Origin: Caballeronia sordidicola | GTDB taxonomy: Bacteria; Pseudomonadota; Gammaproteobacteria; Burkholderiales; Burkholderiaceae | Reading direction: 5' to 3' | Length of the DNA stretch: 64,000 bases | NCBI RefSeq assembly: GCF_002220365.1 | Contig: NZ_MTHB01000233.1 | Span: 16,101 to 80,100, forward strand | Part shown: positions 16,306 to 25,598 of the stretch, one piece after another | Position numbering within the stretch: position 1 is the first letter of the stretch | Layout of the letters: each line of letters starts with the position of its first letter | The notes under the pieces: model-generated | The model's database searches: none | What the model saw: only the letters and a program-made list of their open reading frames with translations | Told to the model about the DNA's origin: nothing | Made by a program: the position numbers and the translations under genes

Positions 16306-17775
16306 ATGCCCGTATTCGAATTGCAGCGCTTGTACATCGGCGGCGCTTACGTCGACGCCACCAGCGGCGAAACTTTCGACACGCTCGATCCCGCCACGGG
16401 CGAAACGCTCGCGAGCGTTCAACAAGCAAGCGCAGCGGATATTGATCGCGCTGTGCGCTCGGCGCGCGAAGGCCAGCGCGAATGGGCCGCCATGACCGCA
16501 ATGCAACGCTCGCGCATCCTGCGTCGTGCGGTGGATATCCTGCGTGAACGCAACGACGAACTCGCCGCGCTCGAAACCCGCGATACGGGCAAGCCGATTG
16601 CCGAAACACACGCCGTGGACATTGTCACCGGCGCCGATGTCATCGAGTACTACGCCGGACTTGCAACAGCCATAGAAGGTCGGCAAATCCCGCTGCGCGC
16701 AAGCTCGTTCGTCTATACGCGACGCGAACCGCTTGGCGTGTGCGCGGGCATTGGTGCGTGGAATTATCCGATCCAGATTGCCTGCTGGAAGTCGGCCCCT
16801 GCCCTCGCCGCCGGCAACGCGATGATCTTCAAGCCTAGCGAAATCACGCCGCTCAGCACGTTGAAACTCGCTGAAATCTACTCAGAAGCCGGTGTCCCCC
16901 CAGGCGTGTTCAACGTCGTGCAGGGCGATGGCCGCGTGGGCGCGTTGCTTGCCGCACATCCGGACATCGCGAAGATCTCGTTTACGGGCGGTGTGGAGAC
17001 GGGCAAGAAAGTGATGTCGATGGCTGGCGGTTCATCGCTGAAAGAAGTGACGATGGAACTGGGCGGCAAATCCCCGCTCGTCATTTTCGACGACGCCAAT
17101 CTCGAACGCGCCGCCGACATTGCGATGAGCGCCAACTTCTTCAGCTCGGGCCAGGTCTGCACGAACGGGACGCGCGTGTTCGTCCAGCGACCGGTGTACG
17201 AGCGCTTCGAAGCGCTCTTGCTGGAGCGTGTAAAGCGCATTCGCGTGGGCTCGCCAACGGATGCCAACACCAACTTCGGTCCACTCGTCAGCGCCGCACA
17301 ATTGCATAAAGTGCTGGGGTTCATCGAAAGCGGCAAGCAAGAGGGTGCACGGCTGATCGCCGGTGGATCGCGGATCGTGCATGACGCGTTCGCTCAAGGG
17401 CAATACGTCGAACCTACTGTCTTCACCGAATGCCGCGACGACATGCGCATCGTGCGCGAAGAGATTTTCGGCCCCGTCATGAGCATCCTCATATTTGACG
17501 AGGAATCCGAAGTGATCGAACGTGCCAACGCGACCGAATACGGCCTCGCCGCGGGCGTAGTCACAGAGAATCTGGCGCGGGCGCATCGCGTGATTCATGC
17601 GTTGCAAGCCGGCATCTGCTGGATCAATACGTGGGGTGAATCACCCGCTGAAATGCCCGTAGGCGGATACAAGCAATCGGGCGTAGGCCGCGAAAACGGC
17701 GTGACCACCCTCGAGCACTACACGAGCATCAAATCCGTGCAGGTAGAGCTGGGTCCCTATCAACCCGTATTCTAA
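16306..17775 (+). CDS. betB: Betaine aldehyde dehydrogenase
   Basis: A 489-residue NAD(P)-dependent aldehyde dehydrogenase converting betaine aldehyde to glycine betaine. Signatures: GIGAWNYPIQIACWKSAPA, catalytic Glu in TMELGGKSP and catalytic Cys in SSGQVCTNGTRVFV. The C-terminus ends in LGPYQPVF, and the length matches known BetB. ATG 16306 is preceded by AAAGGA. The frame is open far upstream through betI, but that part overlaps betI and is not coding in this frame. Confidence 0.95.
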   Translation: MPVFELQRLYIGGAYVDATSGETFDTLDPATGETLASVQQASAADIDRAVRSAREGQREWAAMTAMQRSRILRRAVDILRERNDELAALETRDTGKPIAETHAVDIVTGADVIEYYAGLATAIEGRQIPLRASSFVYTRREPLGVCAGIGAWNYPIQIACWKSAPALAAGNAMIFKPSEITPLSTLKLAEIYSEAGVPPGVFNVVQGDGRVGALLAAHPDIAKISFTGGVETGKKVMSMAGGSSLKEVTMELGGKSPLVIFDDANLERAADIAMSANFFSSGQVCTNGTRVFVQRPVYERFEALLLERVKRIRVGSPTDANTNFGPLVSAAQLHKVLGFIESGKQEGARLIAGGSRIVHDAFAQGQYVEPTVFTECRDDMRIVREEIFGPVMSILIFDEESEVIERANATEYGLAAGVVTENLARAHRVIHALQAGICWINTWGESPAEMPVGGYKQSGVGRENGVTTLEHYTSIKSVQVELGPYQPVF

Positions 17776-17793
17776 GAACCAAGGAGCCAAGCG

Positions 17794-19482
17794 ATGAGCG
17801 CGAACGAGTTCGACTACATCGTCGTGGGCGCGGGTTCAGCGGGCAACGTGCTCGCCTCGCGTCTCACTGAAGACGCTGACGTGACCGTGCTGCTGCTGGA
17901 AGCGGGTGGTCCGGACTACCGCTTCGACTTCCGCACGCAAATGCCGGCTGCGCTGGCGTTCCCGCTGCAAGGAAGGCGCTATAACTGGGCCTACGAAACC
18001 GACCCCGAGCCGCACATGAACAATCGGCGCATGGAATGCGGCCGCGGCAAGGGACTGGGCGGGTCGTCGTTGATCAATGGCATGTGTTACATCCGCGGCA
18101 ACGCACTCGACTATGACGGCTGGGCCGAGCGAAAAGGCCTTGAAGACTGGACCTATTCCGATTGCCTGCCCTATTTTCGCAAGGCCGAAACACGCGATGC
18201 CGGATCTAACCCGTATCACGGCGGAGATGGCCCGGTGCACGTGACGACCTCCAAGCCCGGCAACAACCCGTTGTTTGCCGCGATGGTCGAAGCCGGTGTG
18301 CAGGCCGGTTACCCCCGTACGGATGATCTCAACGGTTTTAGCCAGGAAGGTTTCGGCCCGATGGACCGGACCGTGACGCCGAAGGGCCGCCGCTCCAGCA
18401 CCGCACGCGGATATCTCGACCGCGCGAAAGGCCGGCCGAATCTCACGATCGTGACGCATGCCGTCACGGATCGCGTCTTGTTCGCCGGGAAAAAAGCGAT
18501 CGGCGTGGCCTACTTGCACAGTGGCGAACGTGTCACCGCGCATGCGCGCCGCGAGGTGCTGGTGTGCAGCGGCGCGATTGCATCGCCGCAATTGCTGCAG
18601 CGTTCGGGCGTCGGCCGGTCGACGTGGCTGCGGGAACTTGACGTGCCTTTGGTGCATGACCTGCCCGGCGTCGGTGAGAATCTCCAGGATCATCTGGAGA
18701 TGTACATGCAATACGAATGCCTTGAGCCTGTGTCGCTTTATCCGGCGCTGCAGTGGTGGAACCAGCCGAAAATCGGGCTTGAATGGATGTTGAACGGTAC
18801 GGGCATTGGTGCGAGCAATCAGTTCGAGGCGGGCGGTTTTATACGCACGCGCGACGACGACCTGTGGCCCAACATTCAGTATCACTTCCTGCCCGTCGCC
18901 ATCAACTACAACGGCTCGAACCCGATCAAGATGCATGGTTTCCAGGCGCATGTGGGTTCCATGCGGTCCCCTAGCCGCGGTCGCATCAAGCTGAAGTCAC
19001 GCGATCCGAACGCGCACCCGAGCATCCTGTTCAACTACATGTCGTACCCACTTGACTGGCGTGAATTCCGCGACGCGATCCGCATCACGCGCGAGATCAT
19101 GCATCAGCCGGCGCTCGCGAAATATCGTGGACGGGAGTTGCATCCGGGTGCGGATCTCACCACGGACGATCAACTCGACGCGTTCGTGCGGCAACGTGCG
19201 GAGACCGCGTTCCATCCGTCGTGTTCCTGCAAGATGGGGTACGACGACATGGCCGTAGTCGACAATGAAGGCCGCGTGCATGGACTCGAATCGCTTCGGG
19301 TGGTGGACGCGTCGATCATGCCGCTGATCGTGACCGGCAACCTGAACGCGCCAACCATCATGCTGGCCGAAAAGATCGCGGACAAGATCCGGGGACGCGA
19401 GCCGCTGGCGCGTGTTGATACGCCGTATTTCGTCGCGCACGGTGCGAAGGCGCGCAAGGCGGAGACAGTCGCGGCTGTGTAA
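17794..19482 (+). CDS. betA: Choline dehydrogenase
   Basis: A 562-residue GMC-family FAD oxidoreductase that oxidises choline to betaine aldehyde at the membrane. It has the N-terminal FAD motif VVGAGSAGNVLASRL, the GMC signatures GRGKGLGGSSLINGMCYIRG and SGAIASPQLLQRSGVG, and the C-terminal active-site region FHPSCSCKMG with VTGNLNAPTIMLAEK. The gene follows betB after 18 bases containing AAGGAG. A short hairpin follows the stop. Confidence 0.95.
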   Translation: MSANEFDYIVVGAGSAGNVLASRLTEDADVTVLLLEAGGPDYRFDFRTQMPAALAFPLQGRRYNWAYETDPEPHMNNRRMECGRGKGLGGSSLINGMCYIRGNALDYDGWAERKGLEDWTYSDCLPYFRKAETRDAGSNPYHGGDGPVHVTTSKPGNNPLFAAMVEAGVQAGYPRTDDLNGFSQEGFGPMDRTVTPKGRRSSTARGYLDRAKGRPNLTIVTHAVTDRVLFAGKKAIGVAYLHSGERVTAHARREVLVCSGAIASPQLLQRSGVGRSTWLRELDVPLVHDLPGVGENLQDHLEMYMQYECLEPVSLYPALQWWNQPKIGLEWMLNGTGIGASNQFEAGGFIRTRDDDLWPNIQYHFLPVAINYNGSNPIKMHGFQAHVGSMRSPSRGRIKLKSRDPNAHPSILFNYMSYPLDWREFRDAIRITREIMHQPALAKYRGRELHPGADLTTDDQLDAFVRQRAETAFHPSCSCKMGYDDMAVVDNEGRVHGLESLRVVDASIMPLIVTGNLNAPTIMLAEKIADKIRGREPLARVDTPYFVAHGAKARKAETVAAV

Positions 19483-19502
19483 TTAGTTAGTGACGCATGT
19501 TT

Positions 19503-19532
19503 GGGCATCCCGGCTTAGCGGCCGCGATGCCC
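19503..19532. terminator. Possible bidirectional terminator between betA and the sox operon end
   Basis: GGGCATC (19503-19509) and GATGCCC (19526-19532) pair, with a further GGC/GCC inside. It lies between the convergent betA and the 87-codon gene. There is no long T run, so termination is only suggested by position. Confidence 0.4.
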
Positions 19533-19549
19533 TCCGTTTCAATGCCAGG

Positions 19550-19813
19550 TCACCCCTCGAGCCGGGCACGCGCAGCCATTGCTATGCGCCCGATCGTCTC
19601 GGTGCTTAAGCGCTCCGCCACCTTGTGAACATACTCATGATGGTGCGACTCGAGCGGCGCACCGAGATACTGCGCGTGCAGATAGCGGATCAACGCAATT
19701 CGCCGATGCCCGAGCGCCAGACTGCGATCGAGCAACGCGAGTGCCGCGTGAGGATCATGCTGCCCGCACGCAAGCTGCGATAGTCCCGCGGTTTGAACGC
19801 GCGTCGACGTCAT
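19550..19813 (-). CDS. Unrecognised 87-residue protein at the end of the sarcosine oxidase operon
   Basis: The 87-residue product is soluble and helical in appearance, starting MTSTRVQTAGLSQL and containing GHRRIALIRYLHAQYLG and a His cluster SHHHEYVHKVAERLS. I do not recognise the family. ATG 19813 is seven bases after the folB-like stop, so it should be co-transcribed; the frame is open upstream to 19906, but that part overlaps folB. Its place in the operon suggests a role tied to one-carbon or sarcosine metabolism, but nothing in the sequence defines it. Confidence 0.6.
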   Translation of the reverse strand: MTSTRVQTAGLSQLACGQHDPHAALALLDRSLALGHRRIALIRYLHAQYLGAPLESHHHEYVHKVAERLSTETIGRIAMAARARLEG

Positions 19814-19820
19814 GGCCGTT

Positions 19821-20279
19821 TCAGCGTTCAACCGCCGTATGCGCCGTCTGCAACCCGGCCGACGCTCGCCATGCATCGAAATCCGCACGATGCCAGTCGA
19901 GCTCAACGCCCACGCGTCGCGTGCCTTCGCGAATCTTCGGCTTATACAACAGCAGCGTCAGCGCATCGAGCGCGGGCCATTGCGTGAACGACAGCGCCGC
20001 GATCTCCACCGCGAGTGTTTCGAGCAGGCGCGTATGCGGCTTGCTCTCCAGATAGCCTGACACTCCCTCGCACCAGGCCTCGTAATCAATCAGCTCGTGT
20101 GCGTTCTGCTCGGCCGGCACGCCTCGATAATGCAGGCTCGCGTCAATGGCAACGGGCTGCGGCGCCAGATGCTCCTGAGCATACAAACCAATGCGCGTAG
20201 GCACGACAAGCTCATCCACAACGATGCGCCAGCCGCGTCCGCCCGGGCTCAATGGTTCGAATGGTTCGTACGGTTTCAC
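19821..20279 (-). CDS. Dihydroneopterin aldolase-like protein (FolB family)
   Basis: A 152-residue FolB-type tunnelling-fold protein: DELVVPTRIGLYAQEH near the N-terminus with the expected Glu, TRLLETLAVEIA in the middle, and the Lys-bearing LLYKPKIREGTRRVGVELDW at the end. FolB cleaves dihydroneopterin in folate synthesis. Here it begins with GTG overlapping the soxG stop (GTGA), so it is translationally coupled to sarcosine oxidase, which needs tetrahydrofolate as one-carbon acceptor. It may raise folate supply or act on a folate by-product; the second reading is speculation. A housekeeping folB is probably elsewhere. Confidence 0.75.
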   Translation of the reverse strand: MKPYEPFEPLSPGGRGWRIVVDELVVPTRIGLYAQEHLAPQPVAIDASLHYRGVPAEQNAHELIDYEAWCEGVSGYLESKPHTRLLETLAVEIAALSFTQWPALDALTLLLYKPKIREGTRRVGVELDWHRADFDAWRASAGLQTAHTAVER

Positions 20280-20926
20280 GACATCAGCGGCTCGGCCGCA
20301 TCGAGCATCATCTTCACGAAGTAGTCCGCAAAGCTGCGGCGGACCACGAGGTCGAAGCGGTCGTCACCGGTCGGCAGCACTGTCACGGAGGCCTTGAAGT
20401 AATGGCTCTGCGCACACTGGCCGACGCCGAACAAACGCGGATGCAGATCGAGCGGACAACCACGCGCGAGAACATCACGCGTACGCGTGCCGCTGATTTC
20501 AAGCACGGTGTAACCACTGCCGATATCGACGGCGGCTGCGAACAATCCCTTGAACGCCTCGCGCAACCTGGCTTCCATTGGCGCCGTCTGCGTGGCGGAA
20601 TGCGCCGCGGCCGAGCGCACGAGCCACTCGTCGGGACCGAGCCACATCAGGTCGTAGCCGTTGCCCGTCGCCGTCGTATTCGGCCTCTCTGGCGGCTTGC
20701 AACCGATCACGCTTTCTACCGCCGCAACGAACGCGGCATCGCGCAGGTCACCACGCAGATTGACCAGTTCCAGGAAAGGCCGCTCGACAAGACGAAACGC
20801 CTTCGATCCACTCGCCTGATGTTTTTTCAGCAGGCCATCCACACCGACCAGCGGCGACTCCTGCCACACGCCCTGCCCGATTGCGCGATCCACGACCGTC
20901 TGGTTGCTTCTGTTTTCATTCCACAT
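20276..20926 (-). CDS. soxG: Sarcosine oxidase gamma subunit
   Basis: A 216-residue SoxG-family protein (FRLVERPFLELVNLRGD, GPDEWLV, VDIGSGYTVLEISG, RGCPLDLHPRLF). It is the small folate-binding-like subunit of heterotetrameric sarcosine oxidase, which converts sarcosine, oxygen and tetrahydrofolate to glycine, peroxide and methylene-tetrahydrofolate. The start overlaps the soxA end by 11 bases, and the stop overlaps the folB-like start. Confidence 0.9.
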   Translation of the reverse strand: MWNENRSNQTVVDRAIGQGVWQESPLVGVDGLLKKHQASGSKAFRLVERPFLELVNLRGDLRDAAFVAAVESVIGCKPPERPNTTATGNGYDLMWLGPDEWLVRSAAAHSATQTAPMEARLREAFKGLFAAAVDIGSGYTVLEISGTRTRDVLARGCPLDLHPRLFGVGQCAQSHYFKASVTVLPTGDDRFDLVVRRSFADYFVKMMLDAAEPLMS

Positions 20927-23918
20927 GTTGACGTGCTCCTTCGCTGTCGTAGAACACCGAGCTGGTGATTTTTGCCGGCATCTGCTTACCGTTGGCGAGT
21001 GGAATCATCACCGACTCGCCGATCTTGTCGAGACCGCCCTTGATGACGGCCATCGCGATCGAGCGCTTTAAAATAGGGCTGAAATAGCTGGATGTGACGT
21101 GACCGAGCATGGGCGCAGTGTCGCCGGTGAACGGACCCAGCACGATCTGCGAGCCTTCCGGAATCACGAACGACGCATCTTCAGCAAGCAAGCCGACAAG
21201 TTGCTTGCGCCCCGCCTTCGCCGTATCCGAGCGCGTCAGCGAACGCTTGCCGAGGAAGTCCTTCGACTTCGCGACCAGTCCACCCATGCCGAGGTCGTAA
21301 GGTGTCATCGAACCATCGGTATCCTGCCCGACGATGATGTAACCCTTCTCCGCCCGCAGCACGTGCATGGTTTCCGTGCCGTACGGCGTGATGTCGAACT
21401 CAGCGCCGGCGGCCATCAGCGCCTCCCATACAGCACGTCCTACGTTCGCCGGCACGTTGACTTCGTAAGCAAGTTCGCCCGAGAAACTGATCCGCATCAC
21501 CCGCGACGCCGCGCCCGCCACCGTCCCTTCGCGATAACTCATGAACGGGAAAGCAGCATTGGCGAAGTCGATATCGCGGCAGACCTTTTGCAGCACTTTG
21601 CGGCTGTTCGGGCCGACCACGGCGAAGGTCGCCCAGTGATCCGTTACCGATGCCAACCGTACCCGCATGTCGGGCCACTCCGTTTGCAGCCAGCGCTCGA
21701 GCCACGTCAGCACGCGCGCCGCGCCGCCGGTCGTGGTCGTCATCATGTAGTGCTGGTCGGCCAGGCGCACGGTCACGCCGTCATCGAAGATCATGCCGTT
21801 TTCGTCGAGCATCAGGCCGTAGCGGCACTTGCCCACTTCCAGCTTGCTCCACGGGTTCGTATAGACCCAGTTGAGCAGCTTCGCGGCATCGGGACCCTGG
21901 ATGTCGATCTTGCCGAGCGTCGATGCATCGAGAATACCGACGCTGGTGCGCGTTGCCAGCGATTCGCGCGCGACTGCCGCGTGCATGCCTTCACCGTTCT
22001 TCGGGTAATACCAAGGCCGTTTCCAGTTGCCGACGTCCTCAAACGCTGCGCCATTTTCCACGTGCCATTCGTGCACGGCGGTCTTGCGGACCGGATCAAG
22101 GAACTCGCCCAGCTCACGGCCGGCAAACGTACCGAACGTGACCGGCGTGTAGTTCGGCCGGAACGTCGTGGTGCCCGTCTCGGGGATGGTCTTGTTCAAG
22201 GCCTGAGCAAGAATTGCCATGCCGTTGATATTGCCGAGCTTGCCCTGGTCCGTGCCGAAGCCCATCGCCGTGTAACGCTTCACGTGCTCGACCGACTCGA
22301 AACCTTCCCGTGCGGCGAGGAAGATATCCGCGGCGGACACGTCGTTCTGGTAATCGATAAATTGCTTGGGACCCCGTGTCGCCAACTCACGGCCTCCGAC
22401 CAGCCACAACGGCATGAGCGGCGCCTCGCTGACCTCGGCCACCTGCACAGGTGTCGGACGCGCAACGATCAAACCTGCGGCACGCGCAGCGTCCACGCCG
22501 GCGTCGACCGCGAAACGGATCGCACGGGCAAGCGTGAATTCACCGGCGCACGCGCCGACGCTGCTCTCGGCCTGCATCGCTTTGCCGGGTACGAAGCAAG
22601 TCTTTTCGTCGTGCCAGTGCGCCTTGCCGCCGGATTGCGCGAACAGGTGCAAGATCGGGCTCCAACCTCCGGACACGGCGAGCAGGTCGCACGGCAGGTC
22701 GGCTTGCTTCACGCCGACCGTGCCGTTGGAATACGCGCTGACTTCAACCGACGCCACGCGCAACTTGCCATGCGCCACCGTGACGACCGATCCATTCAGG
22801 ACCTTCACGCCGTAGCGTTTCGCCTGACCTTGCAACGCGCCTTTGTCATCGGCGAGACGCGGATCCACTACCGTCACCTGCGCGCCTGCCGCCTTCAGAT
22901 CGAGCGCGCATTGGTAGCCGCTGTCGTTGTTCGTGAACACCACCGCATTGCGACCCGGCAAGACCGCATAGCGATGCAAGTACGAAGACACCGCCGACGC
23001 CAGCATCACGCCCGGCAGATCGTTGTTGCCGAACACAATCGGGCGTTCCTGCGCGCCCGTGGCGAGAATGACGCGCTTGGCGCGCACTTTCCACAGCAGT
23101 TCCCGCGTGCCTTTGCGCATCGATACCGGCAAATGCTCGGTCAAGCGCTGCGTGATAGTGACGAGGTTGTGATCCTGATAACCGAACGCCGTGCTGCGGC
23201 ACAGGATCTTCACATCCGGCATCTTGCGCAGTTCAGCTTCAATTTTTTGCGCCCACTTCAAGCCCGGCGCGCCATCGATTTCCGAGCGATACGACAGCAG
23301 CGAGCCGCCAAGTTCGGGCTGGTCATCGACGAGAATCACACGTGCACCCGACAAACCCGCCGCATGCGCCGCAGCAAGACCCGAAGGGCCGGCCCCGACC
23401 ACGAGCACGTCGCAATGCGCGAAGCACTTGTCGTAGCGATCCGCGTCCACGTGTTCCGGCGCTCGGCCGAGACCCGCTGCGTCGCGGATCACTTCTTCGT
23501 ATTTCGGCCAGAACTTGCGCGGCCACATGAACGTCTTGTAGTAGAAGCCCGCCGGTATGAACCGGGCGATCTTCTGGTTCACCGCCATGCGGTCGTTTTC
23601 GATGCTCGGCTTGGCATTCACGCTGGTGGCGACCAGCCCCTGATACAACTCAATCTCAGTCGCGCGCGCATTCGGCACGGTATAGGCGCCGGTTTCGAGT
23701 TGAACGACGGCATTCGGTTCAGCCACGTCGGCCGTGACAATGCCGCGCGGCCGGTGATATTTCCAGCTACGAGCCACGAAATGCACGCCGTTCGCGAGCA
23801 GCGCGGAGGCGAGCGTATCGCCCTGATGGCCCTGGTACGTCTTGCCGTTGAACGTGAAGGTGAGCGCGATGGCGCGGTTGATGCGCCCGCCCGTGGCGAG
23901 TCGGTCTTTCTGGCTCAT
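20916..23918 (-). CDS. soxA: Sarcosine oxidase alpha subunit
   Basis: A 1000-residue protein. The N-terminal ferredoxin-like part (FTFNGKTYQGHQGDTLASAL) is followed by an NAD-binding Rossmann motif (VLVVGAGPSGLAAAHAAG), a second dinucleotide region, and a C-terminal aminomethyltransferase (GCV_T)-like domain that binds tetrahydrofolate. ATG 23918 overlaps the soxD stop (ATGA) and has AAGGA upstream; the frame is open to 24047, but that stretch belongs to soxD. Length matches the family. Confidence 0.94.
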   Translation of the reverse strand: MSQKDRLATGGRINRAIALTFTFNGKTYQGHQGDTLASALLANGVHFVARSWKYHRPRGIVTADVAEPNAVVQLETGAYTVPNARATEIELYQGLVATSVNAKPSIENDRMAVNQKIARFIPAGFYYKTFMWPRKFWPKYEEVIRDAAGLGRAPEHVDADRYDKCFAHCDVLVVGAGPSGLAAAHAAGLSGARVILVDDQPELGGSLLSYRSEIDGAPGLKWAQKIEAELRKMPDVKILCRSTAFGYQDHNLVTITQRLTEHLPVSMRKGTRELLWKVRAKRVILATGAQERPIVFGNNDLPGVMLASAVSSYLHRYAVLPGRNAVVFTNNDSGYQCALDLKAAGAQVTVVDPRLADDKGALQGQAKRYGVKVLNGSVVTVAHGKLRVASVEVSAYSNGTVGVKQADLPCDLLAVSGGWSPILHLFAQSGGKAHWHDEKTCFVPGKAMQAESSVGACAGEFTLARAIRFAVDAGVDAARAAGLIVARPTPVQVAEVSEAPLMPLWLVGGRELATRGPKQFIDYQNDVSAADIFLAAREGFESVEHVKRYTAMGFGTDQGKLGNINGMAILAQALNKTIPETGTTTFRPNYTPVTFGTFAGRELGEFLDPVRKTAVHEWHVENGAAFEDVGNWKRPWYYPKNGEGMHAAVARESLATRTSVGILDASTLGKIDIQGPDAAKLLNWVYTNPWSKLEVGKCRYGLMLDENGMIFDDGVTVRLADQHYMMTTTTGGAARVLTWLERWLQTEWPDMRVRLASVTDHWATFAVVGPNSRKVLQKVCRDIDFANAAFPFMSYREGTVAGAASRVMRISFSGELAYEVNVPANVGRAVWEALMAAGAEFDITPYGTETMHVLRAEKGYIIVGQDTDGSMTPYDLGMGGLVAKSKDFLGKRSLTRSDTAKAGRKQLVGLLAEDASFVIPEGSQIVLGPFTGDTAPMLGHVTSSYFSPILKRSIAMAVIKGGLDKIGESVMIPLANGKQMPAKITSSVFYDSEGARQHVE

Positions 23919-24214
23919 TTCGGTTGTCCTTCTTTCGATTCCATCACGGCCAACGGCCGTGCGAACGTGTCGTAGCCCTGGAATGCGTAGCTCACAGTGT
24001 CGCGTTGCGCCATGAACCAGCGCCGGCAACCTTGCGTGTGCATCCATTGTTCACGATGCACGCCACGCGGATTCTTCCGCATGAACAGGTAGTCGCCCCA
24101 TTCCTTGTCGGTGAGCTTTTCGGTGTCGAGCGGGCGCGCGATATCGGCTTCGCCGCCGCACGAGAATTCGCTTTCAGCGCGTGGCCCGCACCAGGGGCAT
24201 TCAATCAGCAACAT
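23915..24214 (-). CDS. soxD: Sarcosine oxidase delta subunit
   Basis: A 99-residue zinc-binding subunit. The zinc ligands known in this family are all present: Cys6 and Cys9 (CPWCG), His59 and Cys63 (WMHTQGC). It is translationally coupled to soxA. A large hairpin lies in the 75 bases between soxB and this gene, and GGAGAG stands just before the ATG. Confidence 0.93.
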   Translation of the reverse strand: MLLIECPWCGPRAESEFSCGGEADIARPLDTEKLTDKEWGDYLFMRKNPRGVHREQWMHTQGCRRWFMAQRDTVSYAFQGYDTFARPLAVMESKEGQPK

Positions 24215-24231
24215 GTCTTCTCTCCTATGTC

Positions 24232-24266
24232 GACCAGAGTTGGCGCTTTAGCGCCTTACTCTGGTC
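24232..24266 (-). other. Strong intra-operon hairpin between soxB and soxD
   Basis: GACCAGAGT (24232-24240) pairs with ACTCTGGTC (24258-24266), and inside it GGCGC (24242-24246) pairs with GCGCC (24251-24255) around TTTA. The stem has about 14 pairs with a small internal loop. No T run follows on the minus strand, and the soxD ribosome-binding site comes soon after. It is therefore more likely an mRNA-processing or stability element than a terminator. Confidence 0.6.
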
Positions 24267-24289
24267 CCATGCAACCTTGGTTGCTCAGG

Positions 24290-25534
24290 TTAGTGGGCGA
24301 CGGCCGCAGCGCCGTGTTCGTCGATCAGGTGACCCGTGTAGAAACGGTCGATGGAAAACGGCGCGTTCAACGCGTGAGGCTCGTCGTGCGCGATGGTGTG
24401 GGCAAACGCCCAGCCTGAACCCGGCGTTGCCTTGAAGCCACCCGTACCCCAGCCGCAGTTGAAGTACAAACCCTTCACGTCGGTCTTGCTGATGATCGGG
24501 CACGCATCCGGCGACACATCCACAATCCCGCCCCACTGACGATTCATACGCACGCGCGAGAAGACCGGGAACATCTCGACGATCGCCTCCAGCGTCCCTT
24601 CAATAATGTGAAAACTGCCGCGCTGGCCGAAGCCCGTGTATTGATCGACGCCGGCGCCGATCACCAGATCGCCCTTATCGGACTGGCTGATATACGCGTG
24701 CACCGCGTTCGACATCACCACCGTGTTGACCACGGGCTTGATAGGTTCGGACACAAGCGCTTGCAACGGGTGGCTTTCCAGAGGAAGGCGGATGCCGGCC
24801 ATGTCGGCAAGTGAGGACGTGTTGCCAGCCGCGACGACCGCGACCTTCTTGGCCTTGATAAAACCCTTCGTGGTATCCACGCCGATCACCTGGCTGCCGT
24901 TGCGGCGAATTCCCGTGACCTGGCAGTTCTGCACGATATCCACGCCGGCCTGGTCCGCGCCGCGCGCGAAACCCCACGCAACGGCGTCGTGACGCGCCAC
25001 GCCGCCGCGCCGCTGGATGGACGCGCCGAGCACCGGATAGCGGCTATTCAGGTTGATGGTCGGCTCGATCTGCTTGATCTGTTCAGGCGTGAGGAATTCA
25101 GCGTCTACACCATTCAAGCGGTTCGCGTTCACCCGACGTTCAGTATCCCGAACGTCTTGCAGCGTATGCGCGAGGTTCATCACGCCGCGCTGGCTGAACA
25201 TCACGTTGTAGTTCAGGCCTTGCGAGAGTCCTTCCCACAACTGCATCGCTTTTTCGTACAGCGCCGCCGATTCGTCCCACAGATAGTTCGAGCGCACGAT
25301 GGTCGTATTGCGCGCCGTATTACCGCCACCGATCCAGCCCTTCTCGAGCACGGCGATGTTGCGCACGCCATGTTCCTTGGCAAGATAGTAGGCGGTCGCG
25401 AGACCATGCCCGCCGCCGCCGACGATCACCACGTCGTATTCCTGCTTGGGCTCCGGGCTTTTCCACTGGCGTTCCCAGTTCTCGTGATACGACATGCCGT
25501 TGCGCAAGAGGCTGAATATCGAATAGCGGCTCAT
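24290..25534 (-). CDS. soxB: Sarcosine oxidase beta subunit
   Basis: A 414-residue FAD-dependent amine oxidase (DAO fold) with the dinucleotide motif YDVVIVGGGGHGLATAYYLA and ARNTTIVRSNYL, the flavin-contact region of SoxB. This subunit binds FAD and the covalent FMN shared with SoxA and oxidises sarcosine. It is the first sox gene, 64 bases after sdaA, on the same strand. Confidence 0.94.
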   Translation of the reverse strand: MSRYSIFSLLRNGMSYHENWERQWKSPEPKQEYDVVIVGGGGHGLATAYYLAKEHGVRNIAVLEKGWIGGGNTARNTTIVRSNYLWDESAALYEKAMQLWEGLSQGLNYNVMFSQRGVMNLAHTLQDVRDTERRVNANRLNGVDAEFLTPEQIKQIEPTINLNSRYPVLGASIQRRGGVARHDAVAWGFARGADQAGVDIVQNCQVTGIRRNGSQVIGVDTTKGFIKAKKVAVVAAGNTSSLADMAGIRLPLESHPLQALVSEPIKPVVNTVVMSNAVHAYISQSDKGDLVIGAGVDQYTGFGQRGSFHIIEGTLEAIVEMFPVFSRVRMNRQWGGIVDVSPDACPIISKTDVKGLYFNCGWGTGGFKATPGSGWAFAHTIAHDEPHALNAPFSIDRFYTGHLIDEHGAAAVAH

Positions 25535-25598
25535 GGTGTTTCCTTAAACTTGTTGATGTTGCAAACCCGTTGCAAGCTCTTTTGCAGAACCGTAAAAA

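Noticed and set aside
21099..23975. A 958-codon open frame on the strand opposite soxA
   Set aside because: It mirrors soxA in GC-rich DNA, has Arg/His-heavy composition, no family motifs, and lies wholly inside a certain gene. Such mirror frames recur opposite most genes in this window.
24232..24266. The sox intergenic hairpin as a transcription terminator
   Set aside because: No T run follows it on the coding strand, and the downstream soxD, soxA and soxG are needed for the same enzyme.
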